A stretch of 64,000 nucleotides of DNA, from the NCBI GenBank assembly GCA_037445245.1, contig JBBIKU010000001.1, forward strand, positions 1 through 64,000, in the 5' to 3' direction. The stretch is from JBBIKU01 sp037445245 (GTDB lineage: Bacteria; Chloroflexota; Anaerolineae; Anaerolineales; Anaerolineaceae). The notes beneath the pieces are model-generated. The model saw only the letters and a program-made list of their open reading frames with translations. It was not told where the DNA came from and made no database searches. The translations under genes and the position numbers were made by a program. Below are positions 17,442 through 26,635 of the stretch, one piece after another (position 1 is the first letter of the stretch; each line of letters opens with the position of its first letter).

Positions 17442-19013
17442 CTACTCAAGTGTTGCCTCGTAGAAGAAGATCACGGTGGGATAAGCCGGGTTGGGCTTGA
17501 AACCGGTGAAATTCTTGGTGGTGACCCAGATGTACTCTTTGTCATAGATGAAGAGGCTGGGTGCGTCTGCGATCAGAATATTTTGGGCGTCAATGAACAT
17601 GGCTTCAGCTTTTTCCCGATCCAAAGCGGTCAGCTCGTTGGCGGCATCGATCATCTCATCGAATTCAGGATTTTTGTAGTAAGCCAGATTGAAGAAGATC
17701 TCGTCTTCAGAATGGAACGGGCTGTACAGGAAGGAATAGGGGCTGGGAAGATCAGGCCACCAATAGAAGACAAAAATATCCTGGCGCTGGCGGGGGTCCG
17801 GATTTCTAGCCAGATCCCACTGACTGTCCCACGGCATGCCGCGAATTTCCAGATCGATATTCAACTTGGCAAGTTCTGCCTTGTAGAGTTCCATGGCGCC
17901 TTTTTCGGCTTCATCGCCGGAGAGGTAGGTCGCCAGCAAACTGAAACCACCTTCAGGGTAACCAGCCTCGGTCAGCAGCTCTTTGGCTTTGTCCAGGTTG
18001 TAGCTGTACTGGTAGAGATCCTCGCCGTGACCCCACATACCAACCGGCACGGCACCCTTGGACTGCGAGGCATAGCCGCCAATGGTGAAGTCGATCACGT
18101 CATCGTAAGGGAAGGCATACGAAAGTGCCTGGCGCACCAGCACGTTATCGAGTGGTTCTTTCTCGGTATTGAAGGTCGCCAGTAGATTCTGGAAGGATGG
18201 ATAAACACCGACAACCACGTCTGGATTGTCCATGAGGGCATTAACATCGGAGAAAGGCAATTCGTGGGTGACACTGGCTTCGCCCGTTTCAATCAATTGG
18301 CGGCGAGTAGCCGGCTCACCGATCTTTTTGATCACCACGGTGGTGATTTGATTATCCGCCCAGCCTCCCCAGTAGTCATCAAACTTTTCGAGCACCACTT
18401 CATCACCCCACACATAGCTCTTGAGCTTGTAGGGTCCGGTGCCAGAGGCGTTGCCAGCCTGGAACCAATCATCGTTGTCGCGCAGCTCTTTGGGAGAGTA
18501 GATGAAGGCGGCGTAACCGGTGGCGGCAACCAGATCAAGGGGCGATGGGTACGTCAGTTGGAACTCTACGGTGTAATCATCGATAACATTAATCTTTTCC
18601 ACCGCATCCCAGATGTATGCGGCGCCACTACCCAGCCTCATGGTGCGCTCAATTGAGAATTTCACTGCCTCGGCATTGAAGTCGCTGCCGTCGTGGAACT
18701 TCACTCCCTGGCGCAACTTAAAAGTCCAAGTAAGACCGTCCTCGCTGACATCGTACTCGGTTGCGAGCAAGGGAATGATCTCGTCACGTTCAGGGTCGTA
18801 GCGCAGTAGTTGCTCGTAGATATTGTTCATAACGTGAATGCCGTTGGAGAATTCAATGGCTGGGTCCCAATTCGTCAGCGGTTCGCTGTTGTAGGCATAC
18901 AATGCATACCGGGTTTCCGCCGGTGCTTGTTCGCGGGCACATCCGCTCAGCGCCAGGCTGAGAACAATCAGGATGCCCATAAACACATACAGGGCTTTAC
19001 GGGATTGACACAT
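17442..19013 (-). CDS. Extracellular solute-binding lipoprotein, family 5 (OppA/DppA type)
   Basis: A 523-residue SBP_bac_5 protein. The signal peptide (KALYVFMGILIVLSLALSGC) ends in a lipobox LSGC, so the mature protein is lipid-anchored outside the membrane. Family blocks follow: NSEPLTNWDPAIEF, YEQLLRYDPERDEIIPLLA, SEDGLTWTFKLRQGVKFHDGSDFNAEAVKFSIER, SGTGPYKLKSYVWGDEVVLEKF and VRQALSYAFPYDDVI. GAAGGAGGAAG gives a strong ribosome site 5 nt before ATG 19013. Ligand specificity cannot be read from sequence, but the two DUF917 genes, racemase and M29-like enzyme suggest a short peptide, N-carbamoyl amino acid or cyclic amide. Confidence 0.96.
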   Translation of the reverse strand: MCQSRKALYVFMGILIVLSLALSGCAREQAPAETRYALYAYNSEPLTNWDPAIEFSNGIHVMNNIYEQLLRYDPERDEIIPLLATEYDVSEDGLTWTFKLRQGVKFHDGSDFNAEAVKFSIERTMRLGSGAAYIWDAVEKINVIDDYTVEFQLTYPSPLDLVAATGYAAFIYSPKELRDNDDWFQAGNASGTGPYKLKSYVWGDEVVLEKFDDYWGGWADNQITTVVIKKIGEPATRRQLIETGEASVTHELPFSDVNALMDNPDVVVGVYPSFQNLLATFNTEKEPLDNVLVRQALSYAFPYDDVIDFTIGGYASQSKGAVPVGMWGHGEDLYQYSYNLDKAKELLTEAGYPEGGFSLLATYLSGDEAEKGAMELYKAELAKLNIDLEIRGMPWDSQWDLARNPDPRQRQDIFVFYWWPDLPSPYSFLYSPFHSEDEIFFNLAYYKNPEFDEMIDAANELTALDREKAEAMFIDAQNILIADAPSLFIYDKEYIWVTTKNFTGFKPNPAYPTVIFFYEATLE

Positions 19014-19107
19014 TTTTTCTTCCTCCTTCTTTTGGTAGATAGCTTATCGGATGTCCTATGTTCGGAATCATCCATGGGAATAAATCTGACTGCGTCATGC
19101 TCAGCAG

Positions 19108-20247
19108 TTACGCAATCAGCGCCTCAATAGGGGTGTAATCAAAGCCAAAACCCCAATAGCGCGGTCCAAAGAAAGCTAATCCGGCTGCACTTCTGAACAA
19201 TTCATATCCAGGCGCTCCCAATACCACTACAGGCATGCCGGCTTTGACATCTGTGTTGGTGTACCCTTCGCCGGTCTGAGGGTCTGCCAGAATGATCAAA
19301 TCCGGACTGCAAACATATGGTCTATCATCCAGCCAGGTGACGTGGTTCTCGTTGAAAAACCAGACTTCCATGCGCTGTCCACTGTTTTCACCAATGCCCC
19401 TGAGACGAGTCGTTCCAACCATCACGCCGTCCTTGTCAGTCCATTCTTTTTCGATCACCTCACCTTTGAAAAGCAGCCAGCCGCCCAGGGCTTCCAATGC
19501 AGCGCCAACTGCGTTATTTCTATTTTCGACTGCCCTATGAATGGCGCGCCCCAACTCGAGGCTGCGGGTCAGCGTACCTGGCACCACCAGGTCGCGGGTT
19601 TGCTGTGCGGTCAACAAGATCGAAGCGCAATACACCAAGCCATAACTGGCAACGCTCAATAGTTTACCGATCCGCTCGCCCATCTCGGCGTTGACCGTCT
19701 CTTTGAGGATGATCACATTCCCCCACCAGTCTACAATGGCAGCGGGGTAAGTTTTGACGCCCTTGAGAAAATAGGTGGTTTGCATATCCTGCGGAACCGC
19801 TCTGCCGCTGTAATCACCGTCCACAACCGGGATTCCTAAGCGCGCCCCAGTTACGAGCGGCGCCGGGGTATTTGAAGCGCCCAATTCGACCGGGACAATG
19901 GCGCCGATCTTGACCCCGGCGTAATCCCCCAGTTCCCTCACCGCCACCTCAATTGCCCGGTAACCGTGCTTGTTCTGCAATCCTAGCCGTTCTCCAAGAC
20001 AGTCGATATCCTCCAGGCAGCGGGGGGTGTCTTCAGAGATAGAACCTGAAGCGAATGGCGTGCAACTGTAAGTGCCTTCAGGAATATCGGCGGCGTCCAT
20101 CCAGCGCAGCGTGTGTCCCTCTTCCAGAGCTGCCGTCAGCATTTCCATTCCGGATTCGATATGTCCACCCCCACCGGTGCCGAACAGCCGTACACCGCTG
20201 AGAAAGTCCTTACAGTCTTGAAGAGTCTTTAATGTGTGGCTCGGCAT
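19108..20247 (-). CDS. DUF917 / S-methyl-thiohydantoin desulfurase-like protein (copy 2)
   Basis: A 379-residue DUF917 protein: GVRLFGTGGGGHIESGMEML, CTPFASGSISEDTPR, VPVELGASNTPAPL, VDGDYSGRAVPQDMQTTYF and the ending FFGPRYWGFGFDYTPIE. It is clearly divergent from copy 1 at 11201-12316, which suggests two different substrates or a heteromer rather than a recent duplication. AGGAGACC lies before ATG 20247, and the start overlaps the DUF6092-like gene by 19 bp. It is separated from the binding-protein gene by 94 bp, where an additional promoter is possible but not evident. Confidence 0.85.
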   Translation of the reverse strand: MPSHTLKTLQDCKDFLSGVRLFGTGGGGHIESGMEMLTAALEEGHTLRWMDAADIPEGTYSCTPFASGSISEDTPRCLEDIDCLGERLGLQNKHGYRAIEVAVRELGDYAGVKIGAIVPVELGASNTPAPLVTGARLGIPVVDGDYSGRAVPQDMQTTYFLKGVKTYPAAIVDWWGNVIILKETVNAEMGERIGKLLSVASYGLVYCASILLTAQQTRDLVVPGTLTRSLELGRAIHRAVENRNNAVGAALEALGGWLLFKGEVIEKEWTDKDGVMVGTTRLRGIGENSGQRMEVWFFNENHVTWLDDRPYVCSPDLIILADPQTGEGYTNTDVKAGMPVVVLGAPGYELFRSAAGLAFFGPRYWGFGFDYTPIEALIA

Positions 20248-20597
20248 CTTCGGTCTCCTAAAGTTACGCCGCGCGTTAACATTTTGGGTTGGTCTATATT
20301 ATCGTCAGATAGACGCTGCTGCATCTCGATCGCCAGATCGCTCACCATGCGCTCCAAATAGGCTTGCAAACGTTGATCATCCATGCTGTCGCTGCGTTGC
20401 TGGTCAAGCTGCTGTTTCAAGCGACGCAGCGCATCATCCAATAAATCGTTCTGCTCCATGATGTCCATCAATCTGCCGGCAGCCTCCAGTAGTCGGAAAG
20501 TACCATACCCGGCTGGTTCGTTACTCAGTCCGCTTGCGCTGACCACCAGAAAGGTAATCAATGAAAACAGATCTTGGCGCAATGTTTCTGCGCTCAT
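20229..20597 (-). CDS. Small helical protein, DUF6092-like
   Basis: A 122-residue protein starting LRQDLFSLITFLVVSASGLSNEPAGYGTFRLLEAAGRLMDIM, followed by a charged helical stretch (LRRLKQQLDQQRSDSMDD). The first part resembles the small DUF6092 family as I remember it, which is not assured. No catalytic motif or signal peptide is visible. It overlaps both neighbours (4 bp with the nitroreductase end, 19 bp with DUF917 copy 2), so it is tightly embedded in the operon and may be an accessory subunit of one of these enzymes. Confidence 0.7.
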   Translation of the reverse strand: MSAETLRQDLFSLITFLVVSASGLSNEPAGYGTFRLLEAAGRLMDIMEQNDLLDDALRRLKQQLDQQRSDSMDDQRLQAYLERMVSDLAIEMQQRLSDDNIDQPKMLTRGVTLGDRRCRATH

Positions 20598-21124
20598 ACT
20601 TTACTCGCACACTTTTCGTAAAACAACGTGTCGTCTAACGGGCGCTGCATCGGTGGCTGCGGAACGCTTTGCGGATAACCGAGCGCCACCAGCAACACGG
20701 GGTGCAGGTGTGCGGGCAACTCAAGCAGCGTGACGATCGCCTGGGCGTGGAACGAGGCAATCGGGCAGGCGCCCAACCCCAGGTGGTGGGCTTGCAGCAG
20801 AATATTCTGCATGGCGGCACCCATATCCAGCCAGCTTGAACAGTCCGTCGAGGCGCGCTGATGATTCAAGCAAAGTGCAATCACCGCCTGCGGCGTGCCG
20901 CTCATCCCCGGCGCGAAGGATTGCAATGTCTTCCGTCGCTGCGGCTGACGGACAACAACAAACACCCATGGTTGGGAATTACTCCCACTGGGAGCAGCCG
21001 CCCCTGCTTGCACCAGGCTAATAAGCGTCTCATCATCGATTGTCTGCTCTGTATAACTGCGCACACTGCGTCGAGTTTGAATGGCTTCGGTTACATCCAT
21101 GGTGGGTGAAGTAACTCCTCTCAT
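20594..21124 (-). CDS. Nitroreductase-family flavoprotein
   Basis: A 176-residue FMN-dependent nitroreductase fold: AIQTRRSVRSYTEQTIDDETL, AGAAAPSGSNSQPWVFVVVR, WLDMGAAMQNILLQAHHLGLGACPI and LLVALGYPQSVPQPPMQRPLDD. Such enzymes use NAD(P)H to reduce nitro groups, quinones or C=C bonds, and some are dehydrogenases. The start is ATG 21124, 3 bp after the racemase stop; ATG 21100 is an alternative that would fit GAGAGGAG upstream. Its role in the operon may be a redox step on the imported compound. Confidence 0.88.
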   Translation of the reverse strand: MRGVTSPTMDVTEAIQTRRSVRSYTEQTIDDETLISLVQAGAAAPSGSNSQPWVFVVVRQPQRRKTLQSFAPGMSGTPQAVIALCLNHQRASTDCSSWLDMGAAMQNILLQAHHLGLGACPIASFHAQAIVTLLELPAHLHPVLLVALGYPQSVPQPPMQRPLDDTLFYEKCASKV

Positions 21125-21127
21125 TAT

Positions 21128-22663
21128 TCAGGGTGTTGCCGCCAAACGGGGATACCCGGCAACCCATTTGACCGGTGGCATGGGATAGGTAAGTTTGCTT
21201 TGCGCCAACCCTAAATCGACCAGCGCTTCGGCAAACTTCGCTGCCGCCCGCAAAGGATCGATCACCGGCACATCCAATCCTTTTTCCAACAGCCCGCGTT
21301 CCAACGCTTCAGCCACCGCAATCATACCTGTGCAACCGGGGATCAAGAGGTGGGCGCCATCCTCCAAAACCGCCTGCGCACCTTCCCGGATGGCGGCTTG
21401 CAGCAGGCGTTCGGGACGCTGTTCCACCTGGCGGGGCGAAAGACCAACAGCCCGCACCGACGCCAGCCTGTCAGTCAAACTGTATCCGGTTGCCAGGTTT
21501 TCAAAGTCATGCTGCCGTTCTACCAACGTCCCCAGGACTGAAAAGCGATGTGAAAGCGAGGCGGCGAGATACATACTGGTCTGACAGGGTCCAACTACAG
21601 GGATGGTGGTAATCTCACGCGCTGCTTCCAGAGCAGGGTCGTACATGCAATCGATGATTGCCGCGTCAGCACCTTCCTGCTGCGCCTGCTTCACCTGGCT
21701 GAGAATGGCCGGACTTGCTTGCACCACATAATAGGGCGAGAGAATCGAGGCAGGTCCTTCTTCTATGGCGGCGATGCTAACCTTGCTATCCGGACGCACC
21801 CCGGCGCGGTAAGCTGCCAGCGATTCCAGCAGCCAGTTGTCGGCGCGGTCGCCTCGCGTCACCGGCACAATCACGCGCAGATGCGGTTTCGTATTCAATT
21901 CACCCCAAGCCACCAGTGACGCGTGCGAGTGGTCAAAAGTTTCTTGCGCCACGGCTGAGCATTCCAGCAGGGGATACGTGCGTCGGCTGGGAGCCAGTCC
22001 CAGCTCTACCAACATCTCAGCCCATTTGAGCGCCGCTAGTGACGGATCAATCACGATGACATCCCAGCCCTGTTGCGCCAATCGCTCCTGAAGCGATCGT
22101 GCCATCCCTTTCATTCCGGTGCAGCCGAAAACAATCGCCTGCGCGCCATCCTCCTGTATTGCCTGGAGTGATTCTGCCACCAGCATTTCCAACATGCGCT
22201 CGCGGTCGTTAGAAAGCGCCAGCACCGGAATATCCACCCACCGCGTTGATGCATAGCGCCTAACCACATCATACTGACGAACCAGACGTTCAACAACATA
22301 CACATCGCGCCGATCGGTACTAATCACCGAAAAACGTCCAGCCAGCATGGCAGCAAACAACATGGCGGACTGCGCCACCCCCACCACCGGAATGGAGACC
22401 GCTTCACGAGCTGCTTCAAGCCCAGGATCATTCATGCAGTCGATGACAACCGCATCAATGTCCTCCTGCTGCGCTTGGCGGGTCTTCCGTAGCACATCCG
22501 GTGCAGCCAAGGCGTCTTCAAACAGTGATTCGACCGAAGCCGGACCAGAATCCAGGCAGACCACGCTGATCTCGCAATCCGGGCGGGCAGCCGCGGTATA
22601 AACCGGCAGGGTTGAATCCGCAAAGGATCGGGTGACAACCGGAGCAATAACACGAACTTTCAT
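21128..22663 (-). CDS. Tandem-fused Asp/Glu/hydantoin racemase-family protein
   Basis: A 511-residue protein made of two homologous Asp/Glu/hydantoin racemase domains, about residues 1-245 and 255-511. Each carries both catalytic Cys positions: VVIDCMNDPGLEAAREA and VFGCTGMKG in the first, AIIDCMYDPALEAAREI and LIPGCTGMIA in the second. The usual family member is a single domain of ~230-250 residues, so this is an internal duplication in one chain, possibly a covalent pseudo-dimer. These cofactor-independent enzymes racemise or epimerise by two-Cys acid-base chemistry; some are maleate isomerases. It is the first gene of the minus-strand operon. No obvious ribosome site precedes ATG 22663. 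Confidence 0.88.
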   Translation of the reverse strand: MKVRVIAPVVTRSFADSTLPVYTAAARPDCEISVVCLDSGPASVESLFEDALAAPDVLRKTRQAQQEDIDAVVIDCMNDPGLEAAREAVSIPVVGVAQSAMLFAAMLAGRFSVISTDRRDVYVVERLVRQYDVVRRYASTRWVDIPVLALSNDRERMLEMLVAESLQAIQEDGAQAIVFGCTGMKGMARSLQERLAQQGWDVIVIDPSLAALKWAEMLVELGLAPSRRTYPLLECSAVAQETFDHSHASLVAWGELNTKPHLRVIVPVTRGDRADNWLLESLAAYRAGVRPDSKVSIAAIEEGPASILSPYYVVQASPAILSQVKQAQQEGADAAIIDCMYDPALEAAREITTIPVVGPCQTSMYLAASLSHRFSVLGTLVERQHDFENLATGYSLTDRLASVRAVGLSPRQVEQRPERLLQAAIREGAQAVLEDGAHLLIPGCTGMIAVAEALERGLLEKGLDVPVIDPLRAAAKFAEALVDLGLAQSKLTYPMPPVKWVAGYPRLAATP

Positions 22664-22810
22664 CGGAACTCAGTTTCAATATCAGCAGGGATCTAAGACG
22701 CAACGTTTGACGAAACAGGTCGCGTCTGCACCAACAAAGAGGCAATTATGATGCAAGAACCACAAGTATACATTCTTGATATTATACAATAAAATTTATC
22801 TCATATTTTC

Positions 22811-22840
22811 TTGCATATGCGCATACGAACGAAGTACAAT
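22811..22840 (+). promoter_or_regulatory. Promoter of the methyltransferase gene
   Basis: TTGCAT (22811-22816) and TACAAT (22835-22840) are spaced 18 nt. Transcription would start about 22847, 2 nt before ATG 22849, so the mRNA would be nearly leaderless. The 10-bp palindrome TATGCGCATA overlaps the spacer. The rest of the divergent gap (22664-22810) is AT-rich without a clear minus-strand promoter. Confidence 0.5.
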
Positions 22841-22848
22841 CGCGCACA

Positions 22849-23424
22849 ATGCGAATAGATCATTTCGACCTGCTCGCTCCATTCTACAAGCGTTTCATCC
22901 AACCCAAAACACCGGAAAGGCTGCTGTCACTTCTAGCGTTGCAGGCCGGACAGCGGGTACTGGATCGCGGCGGCGGTACCGGCAGGGTAGCGCAATATTT
23001 TATCAAACACAGCGGGCAGGTAATCGTTGCGAATCTTTCTCTGCCCATGCTGCGCCAAGCCAGCCGCAAGGGCTCTCTGGAGATGGTCAACAGCTCCTCC
23101 GAACAACTTCCTTTCCTCGCAAACGCCTTCGAGCGCATTCTGCTGGTGGATTCGTTGCATCATGTCAGCGATCAACGCTTGACCTTACTAGAAGCTTGGC
23201 GGTTGCTCGCGCCCGGCGGGCGGCTGGTGATCGAAGAGCCGGATATCCGCCAATGGATGGTGAAACTGTTGGCGACAGCCGAAAAACTGGCGCTGATGCG
23301 CAGTCATTTTCTGTTGCTGGACCAAATGCGGGCGTTGTGCGCTTTTCCCAGGGCGATGCGGCAGGCGTACTGCGAATCCGGTATAGTATGGTTAATGGCG
23401 ATCAAGTCCCCGTCGATCACTTAA
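22849..23424 (+). CDS. Class I SAM-dependent methyltransferase
   Basis: A 191-residue protein with the SAM-binding Gly-rich loop VLDRGGGTGRVAQYF (Arg replaces the more common Val or Leu after the motif Asp), motif II region VIVANLSLPML, SSSEQLPFLANAFERILLVDSLHHV and the post-motif LLAPGGRLVIEEPD. It resembles ubiquinone/menaquinone-type methyltransferases. The last ~20 residues look non-conserved, so a late frameshift is possible. The substrate is unknown. Start at ATG 22849, no Shine-Dalgarno, close to a predicted transcription start. Confidence 0.82.
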   Translation: MRIDHFDLLAPFYKRFIQPKTPERLLSLLALQAGQRVLDRGGGTGRVAQYFIKHSGQVIVANLSLPMLRQASRKGSLEMVNSSSEQLPFLANAFERILLVDSLHHVSDQRLTLLEAWRLLAPGGRLVIEEPDIRQWMVKLLATAEKLALMRSHFLLLDQMRALCAFPRAMRQAYCESGIVWLMAIKSPSIT

Positions 23425-23504
23425 ATGCTGGTATCATTCAACGTCGTTTGTTCATTCCCCTTATTATGTTAACAAATCACCTTGCCTGAACCTGCCCCAC
23501 CTCA

Positions 23505-24911
23505 ATGGAATTAACCAGTCCCTATTTCGTCTTGTTCTTCACCGTCATTTTGATCATGTACTGGCTGCTCAGGCAGGCGCACCGTCAAAATTTCTTTCTG
23601 TTGGTTGCCAGCTACCTGTTTTATGCCTGGTTTGATGTGCTCTATACCGCTCTGCTGGCAATTTCTTCGGTAATTGATTACCATTTGGGGCGCGCTCTGG
23701 CAGGCGGGCATTCCCGACGCAAACTACTGCTGGTCATCAGCCTGACCCTCAACCTGGGCACGCTGGGGGTTTTCCGCTACTTTAATTTCTTCTCCGAGAG
23801 TGTAGCGGTTCTGCTTAACAGTCTTGGCTGGCGCGTTGATGCTGTCGTGCTCAACATTTTCGTTCCGCTAGGAATCTCCTTCTACACTTTCAAAAAAATC
23901 AGCTACATCATCGACGTCTACCGTACCGGAAAATCTCCCGCCGGAAATTTTGTCGAGTACGCTCTGTACGTGGCATTTTTTCCTCAGATTCTTGCTGGAC
24001 CGATCGAGCGTGCCCGCAAACTTATTCCCCAGTTTCAACAGACCAGAGTGTGGCGCGGTGAATTTTTCTACGATGCCTGGCAATTGTTATTGATGGGATT
24101 GTTCAAAAAGATCGTCATTGCCGATAGCATTGCTCTGGTGGCGAATCGCACCTTCATGCTCAGCGAACCATCAAAGGTGCTCGCCTTCGCCGCATCACTT
24201 GGGTTCACATTACAGATTCTGGCGGATTTTTCCGCCTACACAGATTTATCGCGCGGCTTTGCCCGCTTGCTCGGCTTTGAGACCTCCGAGAACTTTCACA
24301 GCCCGTACCTGGCGCGTACCCCGACTGAGTTCTGGAATCGCTGGCACATCACCCTCTCTGAATGGCTGCGGGATTATCTCTTCTTTCCCATTCGCCGCGC
24401 CCTTTTGCAGCGCGAGCGGACGCTTCACCCGGCTTTCGCCTGGGTCATCCCGCCGCTGGCGACCATGTTGTTGAGCGGGTTGTGGCACGGGGCTGGTTGG
24501 AATTTCGTGTTGTGGGGATTGCTGCACGGCGTGCTGATTGCAGTTTATCAGGTACTTGGCTTTGGGGGTAGCTGGAGCCCGCGCGGCGCCCTGCGCCAGG
24601 TTGCTGCCTGGGCGGTCATGTTCGTCTTCATCATCTTTAGCTGGATAATCTTTCGGTCGCCCTCGCTTGATTGGTTCTCCAATGTCTTGCTGACTGCCCC
24701 ATTCAGCCGCGGGCAGGCAGATTGGGTCGTCACACTTGCCAGTCTCTCCGCGGTTGCTTTCTACGCCGCTCCCTTGGTGATCAAGCTGCTCATCGATCGC
24801 TACTTTACCCGCCTCCCCCTCATTGAACCAGCGTATTACGCCCTGGCGGCGGTGATGGTCGTCGTCTTCTCCGGCACGCCCGTACAAGATTTCGTTTACT
24901 TCCGCTTTTAA
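23505..24911 (+). CDS. MBOAT-family O-acyltransferase (AlgI/DltB-like)
   Basis: A 468-residue, roughly 10-12-helix membrane protein of the MBOAT family. Conserved segments are FFLLVASYLFYAWFD, VPLGISFYTFKKISYIIDVYR, FPQILAGPIERA, EFWNRWHITLSEWLRDYLFFPI and the active-site His in LLSGLWHGAGWNF. These proteins move acetyl or acyl groups across the membrane onto polysaccharides or teichoic acids, usually with an SGNH-fold partner. That partner is the next gene, which is decayed. The start follows a 80-bp gap after the methyltransferase; no strong ribosome site is visible. Confidence 0.93.
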   Translation: MELTSPYFVLFFTVILIMYWLLRQAHRQNFFLLVASYLFYAWFDVLYTALLAISSVIDYHLGRALAGGHSRRKLLLVISLTLNLGTLGVFRYFNFFSESVAVLLNSLGWRVDAVVLNIFVPLGISFYTFKKISYIIDVYRTGKSPAGNFVEYALYVAFFPQILAGPIERARKLIPQFQQTRVWRGEFFYDAWQLLLMGLFKKIVIADSIALVANRTFMLSEPSKVLAFAASLGFTLQILADFSAYTDLSRGFARLLGFETSENFHSPYLARTPTEFWNRWHITLSEWLRDYLFFPIRRALLQRERTLHPAFAWVIPPLATMLLSGLWHGAGWNFVLWGLLHGVLIAVYQVLGFGGSWSPRGALRQVAAWAVMFVFIIFSWIIFRSPSLDWFSNVLLTAPFSRGQADWVVTLASLSAVAFYAAPLVIKLLIDRYFTRLPLIEPAYYALAAVMVVVFSGTPVQDFVYFRF

Positions 24912-24917
24912 CTGGCA

Positions 24918-25936
24918 ATGCGCACTTTCCTGCAATTTGTGGCACTTTTTATTTTATTGTCGCTGCTAGCGTCGACCACCCTACCAAGTGTCTATGGCAC
25001 ACGCTACCCGCGCAACATCGAACCGGAATTCGATAGCCGGGTACGACCCATTCACCGTAATGCTTTGATACGCCGTATCCCTGACGCTGTTTTTATCGGC
25101 GATTCGACTCTGGGGGACAATGTCGATTTTCAACAGATTCATGCGCTGCTGGGGATCAAAACATACGACATCGTCATCTACGGCTCAGCTTCGGCATTGT
25201 GGTACTTGATCATCAAAAATAACATCGCCGTCTCCCCGATAACGCCAGACTATCTGGTGCTCTTTTTCCGCGAGACAATGCTCACCACACCCGATTACCG
25301 AGTGACCGGGCAATACTTCCCGATCATTGAAGAGTTTGTTGGAAAAAATGATGACTTGCTGGCGCGTTATTCCTATCTTGATCAGATGAGCTGGCTTGAG
25401 AAGCTGGCTGAGCGTTATTTTCCGCTTTACGGCGACCGACTGAACTTCCGCAACAGTTTGGAATATCGCTTCAACCACACCTTACCTTTGCTGCTTCTGA
25501 CCTGTGGCGAGTTTTGTGTTTCCGAGGCACGAGAGCTCGTTTACGCCGCAGATCTCGACATGGACCAATTAATGATGGAGCAATTCGGTGCTGAGCACAA
25601 TCTGACTCGTGAACAAGATTTTTTCTTTAACTATCGTGTGAGCGTTCCTACCTGCCTGAGATGATCCGCCTAACCAAGGAGAACGGTATTCAGCTCATCC
25701 TGGTGGAAACAAAGACCTTCCCTGCCGCCCTCTCTTCCAATAAATTCTTTCTGAATCTGTGGTACCGAAAGGCATTGCAAGATTACCTGCGCGCCAACTA
25801 AGTCCCCCTGATCAGTTTTACCGATGACCCGCGCCTGCCCAGAAATCTATTTAGAGATTCCCTGCATATGACCAACGAAGGACAAGCGCTTTTCACCCGT
25901 TTGCTGGCGGAAGCGCTGCACCCGCTGAGGCGCTGA
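24918..25936 (+). pseudogene. SGNH-type hydrolase/acyltransferase partner of the MBOAT gene, broken
   Basis: The intact first part (24918 to about 25640) has an N-terminal membrane segment and the SGNH block FIGDSTLGDN. A frameshift near 25645 then moves the homology to another frame (PEMIRLTKENGIQLILVETK), which is cut again by an in-frame TAA at 25799-25801. It resumes to the block V motif RDSLHMTNEGQALF (Asp-x-x-His) and stops at 25936. Two independent lesions make true inactivation more likely than a sequencing error. It begins 6 bp after the MBOAT stop, so the two were co-transcribed, in line with a polysaccharide O-acetylation pair (AlgJ/X- or DltD-like role). Confidence 0.85.
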
Positions 25937-25987
25937 CCCCCTTGCCCTGCTAGCCTGTTGGTGAAGCGTCATGCGGCGGCGGATCAA

Positions 25988-26236
25988 TCAAGTAATCCGG
26001 CGGTGCGGGGCGCGCCCGTTTTTCGCTCCCCACCCAAACCGGAGAGTCGATCTGGTTGCCCCCCGGATGTGTGAAAAAAAATCAGTCACCGGCGAATGAG
26101 AGGGAATCTCGTCACCACCACCTTGATTCTGGCGCAATTCTTTTTCAATGAACAAAAGAAAAATAATACGGGCAGCAATGGCATACACTGCTAGTTGCAA
26201 AAACAACATCCACACAACCTGCGGGATTGCAGACAT
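25988..26236 (-). CDS. Small predicted single-pass membrane protein
   Basis: 82 residues. After six residues there is a hydrophobic stretch of about 23 residues (VVWMLFLQLAVYAIAARIIF) and then a polar, basic tail. AAAGGAGG lies 14 nt upstream of ATG 26236, a little far. No family is recognised, and the reading frame could be fortuitous. It converges with the decayed SGNH gene. Confidence 0.4.
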   Translation of the reverse strand: MSAIPQVVWMLFLQLAVYAIAARIIFLLFIEKELRQNQGGGDEIPSHSPVTDFFSHIRGATRSTLRFGWGAKNGRAPHRRIT

Positions 26237-26635
26237 GATTCACTCGCGTTCCTCCTTTCATTGATTCACCTGCCAAAGCAGTTATCTTGAAACGAGAGTT
26301 TGATGCGGCTTTGATGAATTCGTATTGTGTAAGCCCGCTTTAGGCAGGTTCCCTCCTTGACCGAAATAATCCGAATCTGCTACCTCGATATCAGGATTAT
26401 ATATTGTATTTATTGGTTATTATTCATCTTTATTATACAATGATATTCTAAGAAGTCAATCACTCGCTCAGCCACTCACTCATCTTCCCAAATCGGAGAC
26501 AAAACAGAACTTCATTGTGTCGCTTTTGATTCCTCGCTCGTCGCCCCCTACCAACGCGAGTACAATTAAGGCAGCCTGTTTCCATCGCGCCGCAATGTCA
26601 CTGGTCGCAGCGAGCGATAAGAATTGGAGCGAGCC
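26237..26635. other. Gene-free AT-rich stretch
   Basis: No convincing coding frame. Around 26395-26455 the sequence is strongly AT-rich and holds TATAAT-like boxes on the minus strand that could serve the small gene at 25988-26236. A weak GGTTCCC/GGGAACC-type palindromic feature near 26345 is not a recognisable riboswitch. Confidence 0.4.

Noticed and set aside
22776..23489. 237-residue plus-strand frame overlapping the methyltransferase
   Set aside because: The other frame carries the SAM-binding motifs; this one is low-complexity Arg/Ala/Gly-rich sequence.
24246..24935. 229-residue minus-strand frame opposite the MBOAT gene
   Set aside because: It is the antisense shadow of a well-conserved MBOAT protein and has no motifs of its own.
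26340..26420. Possible riboswitch upstream of the small minus-strand gene
   Set aside because: Short complementary patches exist, but no known riboswitch core could be matched and the downstream gene is doubtful.
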